DNA of 64,000 nt from Acinetobacter geminorum (GTDB lineage Bacteria > Pseudomonadota > Gammaproteobacteria > Pseudomonadales > Moraxellaceae): the NCBI RefSeq assembly GCF_013009345.1, contig NZ_JABELE010000006.1, positions 124,001 to 188,000 of the forward strand, read 5' to 3'. The notes under the pieces were generated by a model, which was not told the origin of the DNA, did no database searches, and saw only the letters and a program-made list of their open reading frames with translations. Positions 16,561 to 26,154 of the stretch are shown one piece after another. The position numbers and the translations under genes are program-made. The first letter of the stretch is position 1. Every line of letters starts with the position of its first letter.

Positions 16561-16773
16561 GCATAATCTGAGAGTTGAGAGGTGTCAATGTAGCTTTTAT
16601 GACAAGTATTTAAATTTCTTATTGTTTTTCATTAGATTAACTTAATTATTATTTTATATATTATATTTAATTGTATTTATTAATTTTTTAAAAAGAGTCA
16701 GATACGGTAAGCTAAACCTCATAAATTTTACTTTTTGAATTTAAATATTTTTTAGAACTTTACGAGAACATAA

Positions 16774-17190
16774 ATGATAAGACTATTTTCAAAGTCCATT
16801 TTAATATTAACCACTGGGTGTTTATTGAATGGCTGTAGCCAAGGCCCTCTTCCATTAGAGGTTACACTACATCAAGATTATGTATGTGCCTTTACCAATA
16901 ACCCTAAAAAAACGAATTATAGCTTTGATAATAAATTTTTGATTTTTGTGGCGAAAGCTGACTATACAAATGGCTACAAAAGCACTTATGAGAAAGAATA
17001 TTCAAATGTTCCTTTGCCAATAGAAGAGAAAGATTGTGTAAAAATTCCTCTAAAGGCGTTTGAAAAGAATGTAGCTTATGACATTACTTTGGATATATAC
17101 AAAACTTTCGATACACGTATTTGTGTAGTAGAACATAACAATAAGCTAGAAATCCGAGAACCTGAACCTGGTGAAACAACTTGTAAATAG
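16774..17190 (+). CDS. Small putative lipoprotein
   Basis: A 138-residue protein with a lipoprotein signal peptide: basic start, hydrophobic core, lipobox LLNGC with the acylated Cys at about residue 21. The mature part is short, with two to four cysteines (YVCAF, EKDCVKI, TRICVVE, ETTCK), suggesting a disulfide-stabilised beta domain in the periplasm. Small lipoproteins of this type are frequent in Acinetobacter, and some are type VI secretion immunity proteins. No effector gene is next to it here, so no function is assigned. It converges with the flavin reductase gene. Confidence 0.65.
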   Translation: MIRLFSKSILILTTGCLLNGCSQGPLPLEVTLHQDYVCAFTNNPKKTNYSFDNKFLIFVAKADYTNGYKSTYEKEYSNVPLPIEEKDCVKIPLKAFEKNVAYDITLDIYKTFDTRICVVEHNNKLEIREPEPGETTCK

Positions 17191-17246
17191 GCTTGTTCGT
17201 AGGCCCTCATTTCGCTATCTCAGAAACAACAAAACGGAAAGTGAGA

Positions 17247-17738
17247 TTAGACAATCTCTGTCTGTCCCACTTGGTGATAAGCACGGTTAAAATAAACCAA
17301 ACTTTGGTCATGTTGGCTTTGTTTAATTGCCACAATCGGACATATAAAAATTGTGTGTGTGCCGACTTGTTGAATTTGCTCAATCTCACAATCGAAACTC
17401 ACCAAAGCATCGTCTAACACAGGTGAACCCGTTTCTAACTCAATCCATGCGCCATGTTTAAAGCGCTCTTCTGGTGTGAGTTTAGATGAAAATGCTTTTG
17501 AAATATGTTCATGATGCGCGCCTAAAACATTCACAGTTAAGATTTTGTTATCTAGGAAATGTGCATGTGAACTCGCAGATTGGTTCATACACACCAATAA
17601 TGTCGGAGGTGTGTCGGTCACACTACAAACAGCAGAGGCAGTAAATCCAAAACGGCCAGACATGCCTGCCGTAGTCACAACACTAACTGCACTTGTGAGT
17701 AAAGACATTGCATTTCTAAAGTCTGTTGCTTGAACCAT
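17247..17738 (-). CDS. Flavin reductase-like domain protein (RutF/HpaC family)
   Basis: A 163-residue protein with the flavin-reductase split-barrel pattern: FRNAMSLLTSAVSVVTTAG at the start, the FTASAVCSVTDTPPTLLVCMN core, and LTVNVL. Such enzymes reduce FMN or FAD with NAD(P)H and supply reduced flavin to a partner oxygenase. It lies downstream of mesD and mesX on the same strand. MesX-dependent methionine synthesis needs O2, so supplying reduced flavin to that system is a reasonable inference, not a demonstrated link. A 185-base gap separates it from mesD. Confidence 0.88.
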   Translation of the reverse strand: MVQATDFRNAMSLLTSAVSVVTTAGMSGRFGFTASAVCSVTDTPPTLLVCMNQSASSHAHFLDNKILTVNVLGAHHEHISKAFSSKLTPEERFKHGAWIELETGSPVLDDALVSFDCEIEQIQQVGTHTIFICPIVAIKQSQHDQSLVYFNRAYHQVGQTEIV

Positions 17739-17856
17739 GACATTATTCCTAAATTGAACCGTACCTTGTCCTGTGTGTTTGCTATACCGCCCAACTCCAT
17801 CAGGAAGGTACTATCGACATGCGATCTGATTAGAGCGACATGTAGTAAGTAAAATG

Positions 17857-17901
17857 AGGGTTACTTGTTTGATTATCAACTGCCATCAAAAAAGTAACCC
17901 T
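17857..17901 (-). terminator. Possible hairpin terminator after mesD
   Basis: AGGGTTAC (17857-17864) pairs with GTAACCCT (17894-17901) across a 29-base loop just downstream of mesD. The T-tract after the stem on the minus strand is weak, so it may slow rather than stop transcription into the flavin reductase gene. Confidence 0.35.
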
Positions 17902-17923
17902 TTATACCACTTATTGGTAAATA

Positions 17924-18967
17924 TTAAGCAGTAAGATCATAACCAGTCAGTTCTCGGCGAACGATTTCTGCACCTGCACTTAAAGCATTTAACTTGCCAC
18001 GTGCCACTTCACGAGAAAGAGGCGCCATACCACAGTTTGTGCAAGGGTAAAGCTTGTCAGCATCTACAAACTGAAGCGCTTTACGCAATGTGTTAGCCAC
18101 TTCTTCTGGTGTTTCAATCTGGTTAGATGCAACATCAATTGCACCGACCATTACTTTTTTACCGCGAATGAGTTCGAGTAAATCGATAGGCACATGTGAG
18201 TTGTGACATTCTAACGAGATGATATCAATGTTAGACGTTTGAAGTTTCGGGAAAGCTTCTTCGTACTGGCGCCATTCTGAACCAAGTGTCTTTTTCCAAT
18301 CAGTGTTGGCTTTAATGCCGTAACCGTAGCAAATGTGGACCGCAGTTTCACATTTTAGACCTTCAATTGCACGCTCTAAAGTCGCGATGCCCCAGTCATT
18401 TACTTCGTCAAAGAATACGTTAAATGCAGGTTCGTCAAACTGAATAATATCTACACCAGCAGCTTCTAACTCACGCGCTTCTTGGTTCAAGATTTTGGCA
18501 AATTCCCAAGCAAGTTTTTCACGGCTCTTGTAGTGACCATCGTAAAGCGTATCAATCATAGTCATTGGGCCAGGTAATGCCCACTTAATTGGTTGATTGG
18601 TTTGCTGACGTAAAAACTTCGCATCTTCAACAAACACAGGCTTTTGACGAGACACCGCACCTACAACAGATGGCACGCTTGCATCGTAACGGTCACGAAT
18701 ACGAACTGTTTCGCGCTTCTCAAAATCTACGCCATTTAAGTGTTCAATAAACGTGGTCACAAAGTGTTGGCGGGTTTGTTCGCCATCGCTCACAATGTCG
18801 ATGCCAGCAAGTTGTTGTTCGTGCAACGCCAAACGTAACGCGTCTTTTTTACCTTCGGCTAAACCTTCGTTTTCAAGTTTCCAAGGCGACCAAAGCTTTT
18901 CAGGTTCTGCAAGCCAAGATGGTTTAGGTAAGCTGCCAGCAGTTGAAGTCGGTAATAATTTTTTCAT
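17924..18967 (-). CDS. mesD: MesD-type core-MetE methionine synthase
   Basis: A 347-residue protein equal to the C-terminal catalytic barrel of cobalamin-independent methionine synthase, without the N-terminal folate-binding half. Zinc ligands are present: His and Cys in VHICYGYG, Glu in ISLECHNS and Cys in YPCTNCG. The cysteine-free N-terminus starts TSTAGSLPKPSWL. Its partner DUF1852 (MesX) gene lies immediately upstream with a 21-base gap. That pairing is diagnostic of the MesD group of folate-independent methionine synthases, which need MesX and oxygen and whose methyl donor is unsettled. The ATG at 18967 is preferred to an in-frame TTG two codons earlier. Confidence 0.88.
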   Translation of the reverse strand: MKKLLPTSTAGSLPKPSWLAEPEKLWSPWKLENEGLAEGKKDALRLALHEQQLAGIDIVSDGEQTRQHFVTTFIEHLNGVDFEKRETVRIRDRYDASVPSVVGAVSRQKPVFVEDAKFLRQQTNQPIKWALPGPMTMIDTLYDGHYKSREKLAWEFAKILNQEARELEAAGVDIIQFDEPAFNVFFDEVNDWGIATLERAIEGLKCETAVHICYGYGIKANTDWKKTLGSEWRQYEEAFPKLQTSNIDIISLECHNSHVPIDLLELIRGKKVMVGAIDVASNQIETPEEVANTLRKALQFVDADKLYPCTNCGMAPLSREVARGKLNALSAGAEIVRRELTGYDLTA

Positions 18968-18988
18968 GATCAATGACCCGTATGTTGA

Positions 18989-19975
18989 TTAATTAGGAGC
19001 GTAATTCGCAGACCACTGCTCAAGAATCGCTTGGTATGGTTTGATAAATTGCTCTTCAACAAACTTCCCCTGCTCAATAGCCAAACGGCTACGTTCTTCA
19101 CGGTCATACACAATTCGAGTAAGTGAATAATCTTCGTGTTTCAAGCTTGGTTGATAAGATTTTCCAGCCACTGAATTTGCGTTGTAAATTTCAGGACGGT
19201 AAATCTTTTGGAATGTTTCCATCGTACTAATCGTACTAATCAACTCAAGGTTGGTGTAATCACTCAACAAATCGCCTGTAAAATAGAACGCTAACGGCGC
19301 AACGCTATTTGGCGGCATGAAGTAGCGAACTTTTAAGCCCATTTTTTGGAAATATTCATCAGTGAGTGAATAGTCTTCTTGCTTGTATTCAACACCTAAA
19401 ACTGGATGTTCGTTTTCAGTACGGTGGTACTCTTTAGTCGTCGAAACGCTTAAGCAAATCACAGGTGCCTTTTTAAAGTTGGCTTTGTAAGTTTCAGAGT
19501 TAATAAAGCTCTTAAACAAGTTACCGTGCAATTCACCAAACTTTTCTGGCGTGCTAAAAGTCGACTTGTTTTTGTTGTGATCTAACAACAGCACACTAAA
19601 GTCATAGTCACGTACATAAGACGAGAAGTTGTTACCTACAATACCTTCGATGCGTTCATTGGTTTTCTTATCAACAATATTGGTTTTCAATATTTCGATG
19701 AGAGGAAGCCCGCTAGTACGGTTTTCGGCATCAATGTTCATTTCAACTGAAATGATTTCGAGTTCAACGCCATAGCGGTCGCCTTTAGGGTTGTCCCAAT
19801 GAGCTAAGGCATTGAAACGATTGTCGATCATCTGCAATGTATTGCGCAAATTCTCTTCGCGGCTCATCCCTCTTGCCAAGTTAGCAAAGTTGGTTGTAAT
19901 ACGTGTATTGTCTGCTGGACGATAGTTCTCATCGAAACAAATACTCTTAATCGTAAATGTAAATTCTTTACTCAT
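18989..19975 (-). CDS. mesX: DUF1852 protein MesX, partner of MesD
   Basis: A 328-residue soluble protein (MSKEFTFTIKSICFDENYRP) recognised as the DUF1852 family from its length, start and pairing with a core-MetE gene. MesX is required for MesD activity in vivo in other bacteria, probably as an oxygen-using step that yields the methyl donor. No cofactor motif is obvious by eye. The ATG follows GGGT at a workable distance. mesX and mesD are co-directional with 21 bases between them, clearly an operon. A LysR gene lies upstream on the same strand. Confidence 0.87.
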   Translation of the reverse strand: MSKEFTFTIKSICFDENYRPADNTRITTNFANLARGMSREENLRNTLQMIDNRFNALAHWDNPKGDRYGVELEIISVEMNIDAENRTSGLPLIEILKTNIVDKKTNERIEGIVGNNFSSYVRDYDFSVLLLDHNKNKSTFSTPEKFGELHGNLFKSFINSETYKANFKKAPVICLSVSTTKEYHRTENEHPVLGVEYKQEDYSLTDEYFQKMGLKVRYFMPPNSVAPLAFYFTGDLLSDYTNLELISTISTMETFQKIYRPEIYNANSVAGKSYQPSLKHEDYSLTRIVYDREERSRLAIEQGKFVEEQFIKPYQAILEQWSANYAPN

Positions 19976-20344
19976 TGTGATCAGTACCCTAATTTCTGAG
20001 ATAAAACCTAAATAAAAACTTTTTGCTCTTTTTAAACTTTCCAGACTTGTCAGATTTGTGCCTTATGGTCTTATCAAAGTGAATTACTGGAGCGCTTCAG
20101 AGCATGAATAGATTTATACCGCAATCAGAACGTGAATAAAAATGATTTAGTCTCATTACAAACTGAGTGAAATTCATGTTTTAGGATTTAATAAATAAGT
20201 ATGAAGTTAAATATTTTTCATCTTAGAGAATCTTAGACAACAGAAATTCAAGATACGGCGCTCACACGGCACCCTAATAATTTCAAATATTAATTATAAT
20301 TTTCAAATACTTAATAATAAAAATTCAAGTTAAAAAGAATCAAG
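19976..20344. other. Intergenic region upstream of mesX
   Basis: About 370 AT-rich bases between the LysR gene and mesX, presumably containing the mesX promoter. I see no open frame, and no SAM or cobalamin riboswitch that I could recognise by eye. Confidence 0.5.
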
Positions 20345-21217
20345 CTAAAGTAATGTGTGCTGACTTTCATTCATCTCTGTTTTTAGCCATTCTAAAAATA
20401 TGGTTTTACGTGAATCTTCCTCAAAAGCGCTATGAGAAAGTAAAAAATAGGCTGAATTATCTTGTACAACAGGTGAAATTTTTTTCAGTAAGTTCCACTC
20501 AAGCTCTTTTTCAATCATATAAATTGAGATGACCGTTGCGCCAAGTCCCGCCAAACAACCTTCTAAACATAGATAAAAATGTTCGAGTTCAACTTTAGCG
20601 TAGCCTTTTAAACTCTGCTTTAACTCAGCAATGCGGCTCATGTTTTTGAAAAAATTGGGTCTAGAGGTCGAGATCAGTACGTCGTTGGTTTCCGATGGTT
20701 TGGTTGCTTGAACTAGAGCGATATATTCATCGGCAATCTTTTCGCTATAAATATACTCTCCCCAATCAAAGTCATTTCTGCGAATTGCGATATCAATATT
20801 ATCTTTTTCAAAATCGACCACGCCGCCTGCTGTGAGTAGCACAACCTCAAAATCATGACCAAGCTTTTTAAATTTTGATAACCGAGGAATGAGCCATTTC
20901 ATTGAAAGAGTCGGTTCACACGACAAGACCAGTTGCTTGTTGTGAGTTTTAGGCTGGCTTAGCTGTATTAAACATTCATCGAGTTGACCAAAAACTTGAT
21001 GGCAACAACTCAGTAAAGTTTCACCCTGCTCAGTCATCACGAGTGTTTTATTTTTTCGCTCGAATAAAACCGTATTTAAAGCTTCTTCTAAATTATAAAT
21101 CTGTTTACTAACCGCACTTTGCGTCACAAATAATTTCTTTGCAGCTAAAGTCACACTGCCATACTTCGCCACAAAATAGAAAAATTTTAGTGAATTCAGC
21201 GATATTCTTTCAATCAT
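20345..21217 (-). CDS. LysR-family transcriptional regulator
   Basis: A 290-residue LysR protein with an N-terminal helix-turn-helix (GSVTLAAKKLFVTQSAVSKQI) and a GcvA-like effector domain. It diverges from the LysE-family exporter gene 255 bases away, so that exporter is the most likely target. It also lies upstream of mesX on the same strand and could affect sulfur/methionine genes. The effector is unknown. Confidence 0.88.
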   Translation of the reverse strand: MIERISLNSLKFFYFVAKYGSVTLAAKKLFVTQSAVSKQIYNLEEALNTVLFERKNKTLVMTEQGETLLSCCHQVFGQLDECLIQLSQPKTHNKQLVLSCEPTLSMKWLIPRLSKFKKLGHDFEVVLLTAGGVVDFEKDNIDIAIRRNDFDWGEYIYSEKIADEYIALVQATKPSETNDVLISTSRPNFFKNMSRIAELKQSLKGYAKVELEHFYLCLEGCLAGLGATVISIYMIEKELEWNLLKKISPVVQDNSAYFLLSHSAFEEDSRKTIFLEWLKTEMNESQHTLL

Positions 21218-21472
21218 TCCAAAAACTCATAAATGTGTAGTCGTTTTTATCGATTTTTATTTTTAGATTTCTGTTCAAAATAAAAATCATCTTTATTAAA
21301 CCCCATTTTAGATGATGAAAAACATATTGAATATCTATATCTATCTTCACAAATGTAAAGCCCCAATCTTTCTCACGAAAAGAATAACAGCTTTAAGCAA
21401 AACAGCTCTCCTCTCAAATAGATTCCAAAAAGTACAGATTAATCCCCTCGTTTTCAGCGAGGGCACAAGATA

Positions 21473-22081
21473 ATGGCAGAGTTTATTGCGGTTATTCTCA
21501 TTACGATTTTGGCGGTGGTTAGCCCCGGCGCTGACTTTGCGATTGTGACTAAAAATAGTTACTTGTACGGCAGAAAAATAGGTGTGTTCACTTCACTGGG
21601 AATATCGCTTGGCGTGTTGGTGCATGTGACCTATACGTTAGTTGCCGTTGCCTTTGTGATGACTTATACGCCACAAATTTTGAATATTGTTAAGTACATT
21701 GGTGCGCTTTACCTGATCTACATTGGCTATAAAACCTTTACTCAAAAACCAGTTTTAGACACTGCGGCTTTAAACTCTATCGGTACTTTGCAAGCCATAA
21801 AATACGGCTTTTTTACCAACGCCCTCAACCCAAAAACCACGCTATTTGTGATTAGTACCTATACGCAAATTGTGAGTTTAACTACACCTAAAACTATTCT
21901 TTTGGCTTATGGCTTTTTTATGTCTTTTGCCCATTTTGTATGGTTTTCACTGGTGGCTGCGCTGTTTTCATCCATGCTACTGAGACAGAAAATGTTAGCC
22001 AAGCAAGTACAGATTAATAGGGTGATTGGTTCAATTTTATGTGTATTAGGTGTAATTCTGCTTTTTACTAAGTTTCAGTAG
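21473..22081 (+). CDS. LysE/RhtB-family amino-acid exporter
   Basis: A 202-residue inner-membrane protein with about six spans and the family's early motif VSPGADFAIVTKNSYLYGRKIGVFTSLGISLG in its first 55 residues. The conserved NALNPKTTLFVIS segment lies near residue 115. LysE/RhtB proteins export amino acids such as lysine, threonine or homoserine. GAGG precedes the ATG at good spacing. The divergent LysR is the probable regulator. Substrate undetermined. Confidence 0.9.
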   Translation: MAEFIAVILITILAVVSPGADFAIVTKNSYLYGRKIGVFTSLGISLGVLVHVTYTLVAVAFVMTYTPQILNIVKYIGALYLIYIGYKTFTQKPVLDTAALNSIGTLQAIKYGFFTNALNPKTTLFVISTYTQIVSLTTPKTILLAYGFFMSFAHFVWFSLVAALFSSMLLRQKMLAKQVQINRVIGSILCVLGVILLFTKFQ

Positions 22082-22093
22082 AGGCACTTGATT

Positions 22094-22129
22094 GCTAAAG
22101 CGATAATAAATACATAACATCGCTTTAGC
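22094..22129 (+). terminator. Probable terminator of the LysE-family gene
   Basis: GCTAAAGCGA (22094-22103) pairs with TCGCTTTAGC (22120-22129) across a 16-base loop and is followed by TTATTTT. It sits 13 bases after the exporter stop. It could also serve the converging porin gene. Confidence 0.6.
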
Positions 22130-22183
22130 TTATTTTGGTCAATAGATTAAGACATTACATGACTTAACCCTATAAGCGCTGAT

Positions 22184-23437
22184 CTAAAATTCATATTTCG
22201 CCATCATCTCTATACGCTTATCTTTTCCTACTTGCTGGCTGACAGTGTTACGCTCACCATAGACATATTCAACCCCAAAAGTTAGTGGTTTATTGGGTTT
22301 AAACATCAGATTCGCCCAACTCTGTTGTAACTTTTTATTGGCATCTTTGGTTATTAGGTCTTTATCTTCATAGATCAATGCACCATGACCTATTGTGCCC
22401 CTTAGCTTTTCATTAAATTGATAAGTAAGACCCAATTGAAATGCATCAAAATCAATTAATTCGACATCATCTCTATTTTGGATATGACGGACATTATCTG
22501 AAGTTGCCAGTAATAACTTATTGTCTCCAGAAACATGCGAATAGTTGCTATTAAATAATAAGGATGGCGTGATTTTATAGCGAAGACCTAATGCGGCACC
22601 CCATCCCGTTTTAGTTTCATCATTTTCATTGCGTAGACGGACTTCCTGAACTAAACCACGTGCAGTCATTACACCTTTGTCCGTGGCAAATTCATATTTC
22701 AATTTACTCGCCAATAAAGGCAGACGGTTCTCGTCATTGCGTTTTTCTAAGCTTAAGAAATAAGAGGTTGATGTATTGATTGGCCCTGAATAACGCACCA
22801 TTGGATTACGATTGGTACCTCCACCTAATGCGGTATTTGAATCTAGCATTTCTGGTGCTGTTTCAGTTGAAAGAAAAGTAGACGTCGTTTGACCGATCAA
22901 CCAACGATCATAATTTAAATAAACATGTCGCAGACGGGCATTGTCTTTATTTGTCCCACCACGAAAGTCTATTTCAATTTTCCCTTTTAACGTCTTTTCC
23001 CCTACAGCAGTATTAAAATCTAGACCAATACGAGAGGCATTTACGGTCGAATCCAAGCGATCTTCAGTCGATTTTTTATCAGGATCACCTTCTAGTAATA
23101 CACCATTAATGCGGTTAAACATACCTTTCGCACCTTCAAATTGATAGGCAGTATCAGCACGAACAAAACCATACAAATTAACATCGGCACCTGATTTTGT
23201 TTGCCATTTGAATATAGCTTGAGTATTTTTTTCAGGCGGCGTGATAACACTTGCCGTAGGTACGTGTGGAACCTGTACGCTATTTGTAGGTATTGCTTGC
23301 TGAGCCTGAAGCATTTGTCGGAGTTCATTCACTTCTGCACGTAACTGTTCAAGTTCACTGCTCTGATTGGCATGGGTAAATGTAGTAATCGTGGTCAAGC
23401 TAACGATTAACACTGTCTTAGCTGAGTTAAATTTCAT
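22184..23437 (-). CDS. DcaP-family outer-membrane porin
   Basis: About 417 residues from the ATG at 23437, which has AAGGAA before it (a GTG/ATG 14 codons upstream lacks support). A signal peptide (MKFNSAKTVLIVSL... THA) is followed by a short coiled coil (SSELEQLRAEVNELRQMLQA) and a beta-barrel ending in the outer-membrane signature MMAKYEF. This is the layout of DcaP trimeric porins of Acinetobacter, which import negatively charged small molecules such as dicarboxylates. Placed after the tripartite tricarboxylate transporter and AbrB genes, it probably supplies their substrate from outside. Confidence 0.87.
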   Translation of the reverse strand: MKFNSAKTVLIVSLTTITTFTHANQSSELEQLRAEVNELRQMLQAQQAIPTNSVQVPHVPTASVITPPEKNTQAIFKWQTKSGADVNLYGFVRADTAYQFEGAKGMFNRINGVLLEGDPDKKSTEDRLDSTVNASRIGLDFNTAVGEKTLKGKIEIDFRGGTNKDNARLRHVYLNYDRWLIGQTTSTFLSTETAPEMLDSNTALGGGTNRNPMVRYSGPINTSTSYFLSLEKRNDENRLPLLASKLKYEFATDKGVMTARGLVQEVRLRNENDETKTGWGAALGLRYKITPSLLFNSNYSHVSGDNKLLLATSDNVRHIQNRDDVELIDFDAFQLGLTYQFNEKLRGTIGHGALIYEDKDLITKDANKKLQQSWANLMFKPNKPLTFGVEYVYGERNTVSQQVGKDKRIEMMAKYEF

Positions 23438-23546
23438 TTTGCATTCCTTTGTTTTATTTAAATAAAGCGTGCTGTTCATCCATTTACAAAAATTGTAGAT
23501 ATAATCCCCCCTTAAATAGCTTTTCAGCTCTTTAAAAATGTCTTAG

Positions 23547-24593
23547 TTACTTTTTAGATTTAAAAAACAATTGCAGACTGTATTGATAAAAAAAGCGTGT
23601 AGTGAGAATGACGAAAATTAATCTTGAGAGTTGAAAGGAAACGACGATGGGTACTGCGAGTCCGAGAGCTTTAGCCATCAGTGACATTTCTGCGATGCCT
23701 CCGGGTGAAAGCCCTAAAATCAAGATTTGTTTTTCTGTATGACTTAAATTTACCAGTAATAAAGCAACGCTGATCGATAACGCTAAAGCCAGTAAATTGA
23801 ATATCAGTGTGATTCCAATAAATTTTTTATTTTTCCTTAAAAAGCTAAATGGAAATTTGCTACCTAATGACCAGCCAATACAGACTTGACCAAAGGCAGT
23901 AAACCACTCAGGCAATTTCATCTGAAGTATTCCGCAAAATGACAACAACCCAATAATGGCAAGTGGTCCCAAAATCCAAGCATTCAAAAGATTAAAAAAT
24001 TGAAAAACCTGACCCACAAACAGAGCCAGACAAAACAGCAATACAACCTGAAAAAAGCTAAATTGATCCGACACTGGTATCTTTAAACCAGTCCATTCAA
24101 CATGAAAATAAAGCTCCATAAAAATTGGAACCAGCACAACCAAAATCACAATTCTCAAACTATGGGCAGCAACGACTTTATCGACTTGAGCTTGATATCG
24201 TTCTGCAATATTCACCATTTCACTGGCGCTACCAATCGCAGAAGAAAACCATGCAGTTGCCCAATCCAAGGCATTAACTCGATATTGCAATCCAGCCAGC
24301 AACGTACCCAACACAAGTGACCATGCCAACCCAATTAGAATAAAGCCCCAATATGCCGCCACTGCCTGTACCAAGGCTGGTGTAAAGTATAAGCCTAAGG
24401 CCATACCAATAATGACCTGCCCTATGCGTCGCCAATGGGGATCACAAGCAAGTGGATGACCAACGCTACCGAACAATAAGGCCGTCAATAGAGGTCCAAG
24501 CAACCAAGGCAAGGGAATATGCAAATATTTGGCAATTAAAGCTCCGACAAGAGCAATTGCTAATCCTTTGAGATTTGAGCTTATTTTTTCCAT
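23547..24593 (-). CDS. AbrB-family membrane permease/regulator
   Basis: A 348-residue polytopic inner-membrane protein with about ten spans and two internal repeats, each beginning GxxLxxxLxIPLPWLLGPL-like (residues about 20-40 and the counterpart near 200). This is the AbrB (PF05145, ammonia-monooxygenase-like) family. Members often accompany tripartite tricarboxylate transporters, but their transport role is not settled. I use the ATG at 24593; the frame extends to a TTG at 24605. It lies between tctA and the porin on the same strand. Confidence 0.82.
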   Translation of the reverse strand: MEKISSNLKGLAIALVGALIAKYLHIPLPWLLGPLLTALLFGSVGHPLACDPHWRRIGQVIIGMALGLYFTPALVQAVAAYWGFILIGLAWSLVLGTLLAGLQYRVNALDWATAWFSSAIGSASEMVNIAERYQAQVDKVVAAHSLRIVILVVLVPIFMELYFHVEWTGLKIPVSDQFSFFQVVLLFCLALFVGQVFQFFNLLNAWILGPLAIIGLLSFCGILQMKLPEWFTAFGQVCIGWSLGSKFPFSFLRKNKKFIGITLIFNLLALALSISVALLLVNLSHTEKQILILGLSPGGIAEMSLMAKALGLAVPIVVSFQLSRLIFVILTTRFFYQYSLQLFFKSKK

Positions 24594-24602
24594 AATTCTG
24601 AG

Positions 24603-24634
24603 CAATAATAGTCAACGAATGCTGACTATTATTG
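24603..24634 (-). promoter_or_regulatory. Intercistronic hairpin between tctA and the AbrB-family gene
   Basis: A 12-bp perfect inverted repeat (24603-24614 with 24623-24634, 8-nt loop) fills the gap between the tctA stop and the AbrB start. No T-tract follows on the minus strand, so RNA stabilisation or differential expression of operon segments is more likely than termination. Confidence 0.55.
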
Positions 24635-24642
24635 TTGTCCTA

Positions 24643-26142
24643 TTAAGCTTGCTGTTTTTTGATAAACAAGTACTTACGAACGATTGGCAAGATCAATAAT
24701 AATCCTGACATGATCCAAAGTCCTATACTAATGTTACTGCTCCATAAGACATTAAGTTCCCCTTGAGAAATTGAAAGTGCACGGCGCAGATTCGATTCCA
24801 TTAATTCGCCAAGTACAAAACCTAAGATTAATGGAGCTAAGGGAAAATCAAATTTTCTGAGAATATATCCAAACACACCCAAGCCCATACATAACAGCAA
24901 GTCAAAGATATTGCTATGAATAGCATACACACCAACAAAACTTACACTTGCAATGATCGGGATCAAAATGTAATTAGGAATACTCAGCATGCGGGCAAAG
25001 AAGCCTACCAATGGCAAGTTCAATACCAATAGAATGATATTACCCACCATAAGCGATGCAATCAGTGACCACACCAATACAGGTTGCTGAACAAATAACT
25101 GTGGACCTGGTGCGATGTTGTACATAAGCAAGGCGCCCATCATGACCGCTGTCGTTCCCGAGCCCGGCACACCTAGTGTCAACATAGGTACAAATGAACC
25201 ACAAGCCGCTGCGTTATTCGCACTTTCTGGTGCAGCAAGCCCACGTAAGTCACCTTTACCAAACTTGCTATTATCCTTTGCCATTTTACGTTCAGTGGTA
25301 TAGGCCATCGCGCTTGCGACTGTTGCACCTGCTCCAGGAAGAATGCCCAAGAAGAAACCAATCACTGAACTGCGGATAATGGTAGCCAATGAACTGAATA
25401 GTTCTTTAAGATTAAACAAGGTACGTTTGCCTTGCTTCAATGCAACTTTACCAATTGTCGTACGTTCGAGCATTAATAGGATTTCACTTACACTAAATAG
25501 GCCAATAACCAAAGTAGTAAAAGCAATTCCGTCACTTAACCCCACACTGTTAAAGGTAAAGCGATATACACCTGTAATTGCATCCATTCCCACAGTTGAA
25601 AGTGCTAGGCCCATGAGTGCCATAATTAAGGTTTTAAAAGGCTGCGTACTGACCAGACCAGTTAAACACACAATTGCAAAGACCATCAGAGCAAAATATT
25701 CAGCGGGACCAAACGCAATTGCCCATTTCGCCAGTATAGGAGCAAACAAAACAATCCCAATAAAGGCGACAGTACTTCCAACAAAGGAACTGACCGATGA
25801 CAAAGACAATGCAATCCCTGCCTTACCTTGCTGTGCCAATGGATAACCATCTAACGTGGTCATAATGGCCCCAGCATCTCCGGGGACGTTTAACAGAATC
25901 GCTGAAATACGTCCGCCATATTCACAGCCTAAATACACTGCTGCCAATAAAATCAAGGCACTATCTACGGGTAAACCCAAAGCGTAAGCAAACGGCAATA
26001 AAATTGCCACACCATTAATTGGACCTAAACCCGGTAATAAGCCAACAATTGTTCCAATAAATGCGCCAATCAAAGCAATTAAAAGATTCTGTGGTTGTAA
26101 AGCAACCTCAAACCCCATCATTAAAAAACTTAATACATCCAT
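24643..26142 (-). CDS. tctA: Tripartite tricarboxylate transporter, large permease TctA
   Basis: A 499-residue inner-membrane protein with about twelve spans. The family's conserved IGTIVGLLPGLGPINGVAIL (residues about 29-48) and FFLGILPGAGATVASAMAY (about 263-281) motifs are both visible, as is LTLGVPGSGTTAVMMGALL. TctA is the main translocation subunit of the Na+-driven tripartite transporter. The gene starts 12 bases after tctB ends. Substrate is probably citrate, tricarballylate or another polycarboxylate, given the adjacent tcu locus. Confidence 0.95.
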   Translation of the reverse strand: MDVLSFLMMGFEVALQPQNLLIALIGAFIGTIVGLLPGLGPINGVAILLPFAYALGLPVDSALILLAAVYLGCEYGGRISAILLNVPGDAGAIMTTLDGYPLAQQGKAGIALSLSSVSSFVGSTVAFIGIVLFAPILAKWAIAFGPAEYFALMVFAIVCLTGLVSTQPFKTLIMALMGLALSTVGMDAITGVYRFTFNSVGLSDGIAFTTLVIGLFSVSEILLMLERTTIGKVALKQGKRTLFNLKELFSSLATIIRSSVIGFFLGILPGAGATVASAMAYTTERKMAKDNSKFGKGDLRGLAAPESANNAAACGSFVPMLTLGVPGSGTTAVMMGALLMYNIAPGPQLFVQQPVLVWSLIASLMVGNIILLVLNLPLVGFFARMLSIPNYILIPIIASVSFVGVYAIHSNIFDLLLCMGLGVFGYILRKFDFPLAPLILGFVLGELMESNLRRALSISQGELNVLWSSNISIGLWIMSGLLLILPIVRKYLFIKKQQA

Positions 26143-26154
26143 AGCGGGTCATCC

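Noticed and set aside
16315..16645. Overlapping open frames on both strands in the C4-like region
   Set aside because: They lack ribosome-binding sites, overlap heavily, and follow from the structured RNA-like sequence.
2486..16770. Prophage or transposon island
   Set aside because: No integrase, transposase, phage structural gene or att repeat was seen, despite the accessory gene content.
25343..25846. 167-residue open frame opposite tctA
   Set aside because: It is antisense to a certain transporter gene and arises from its codon pattern.
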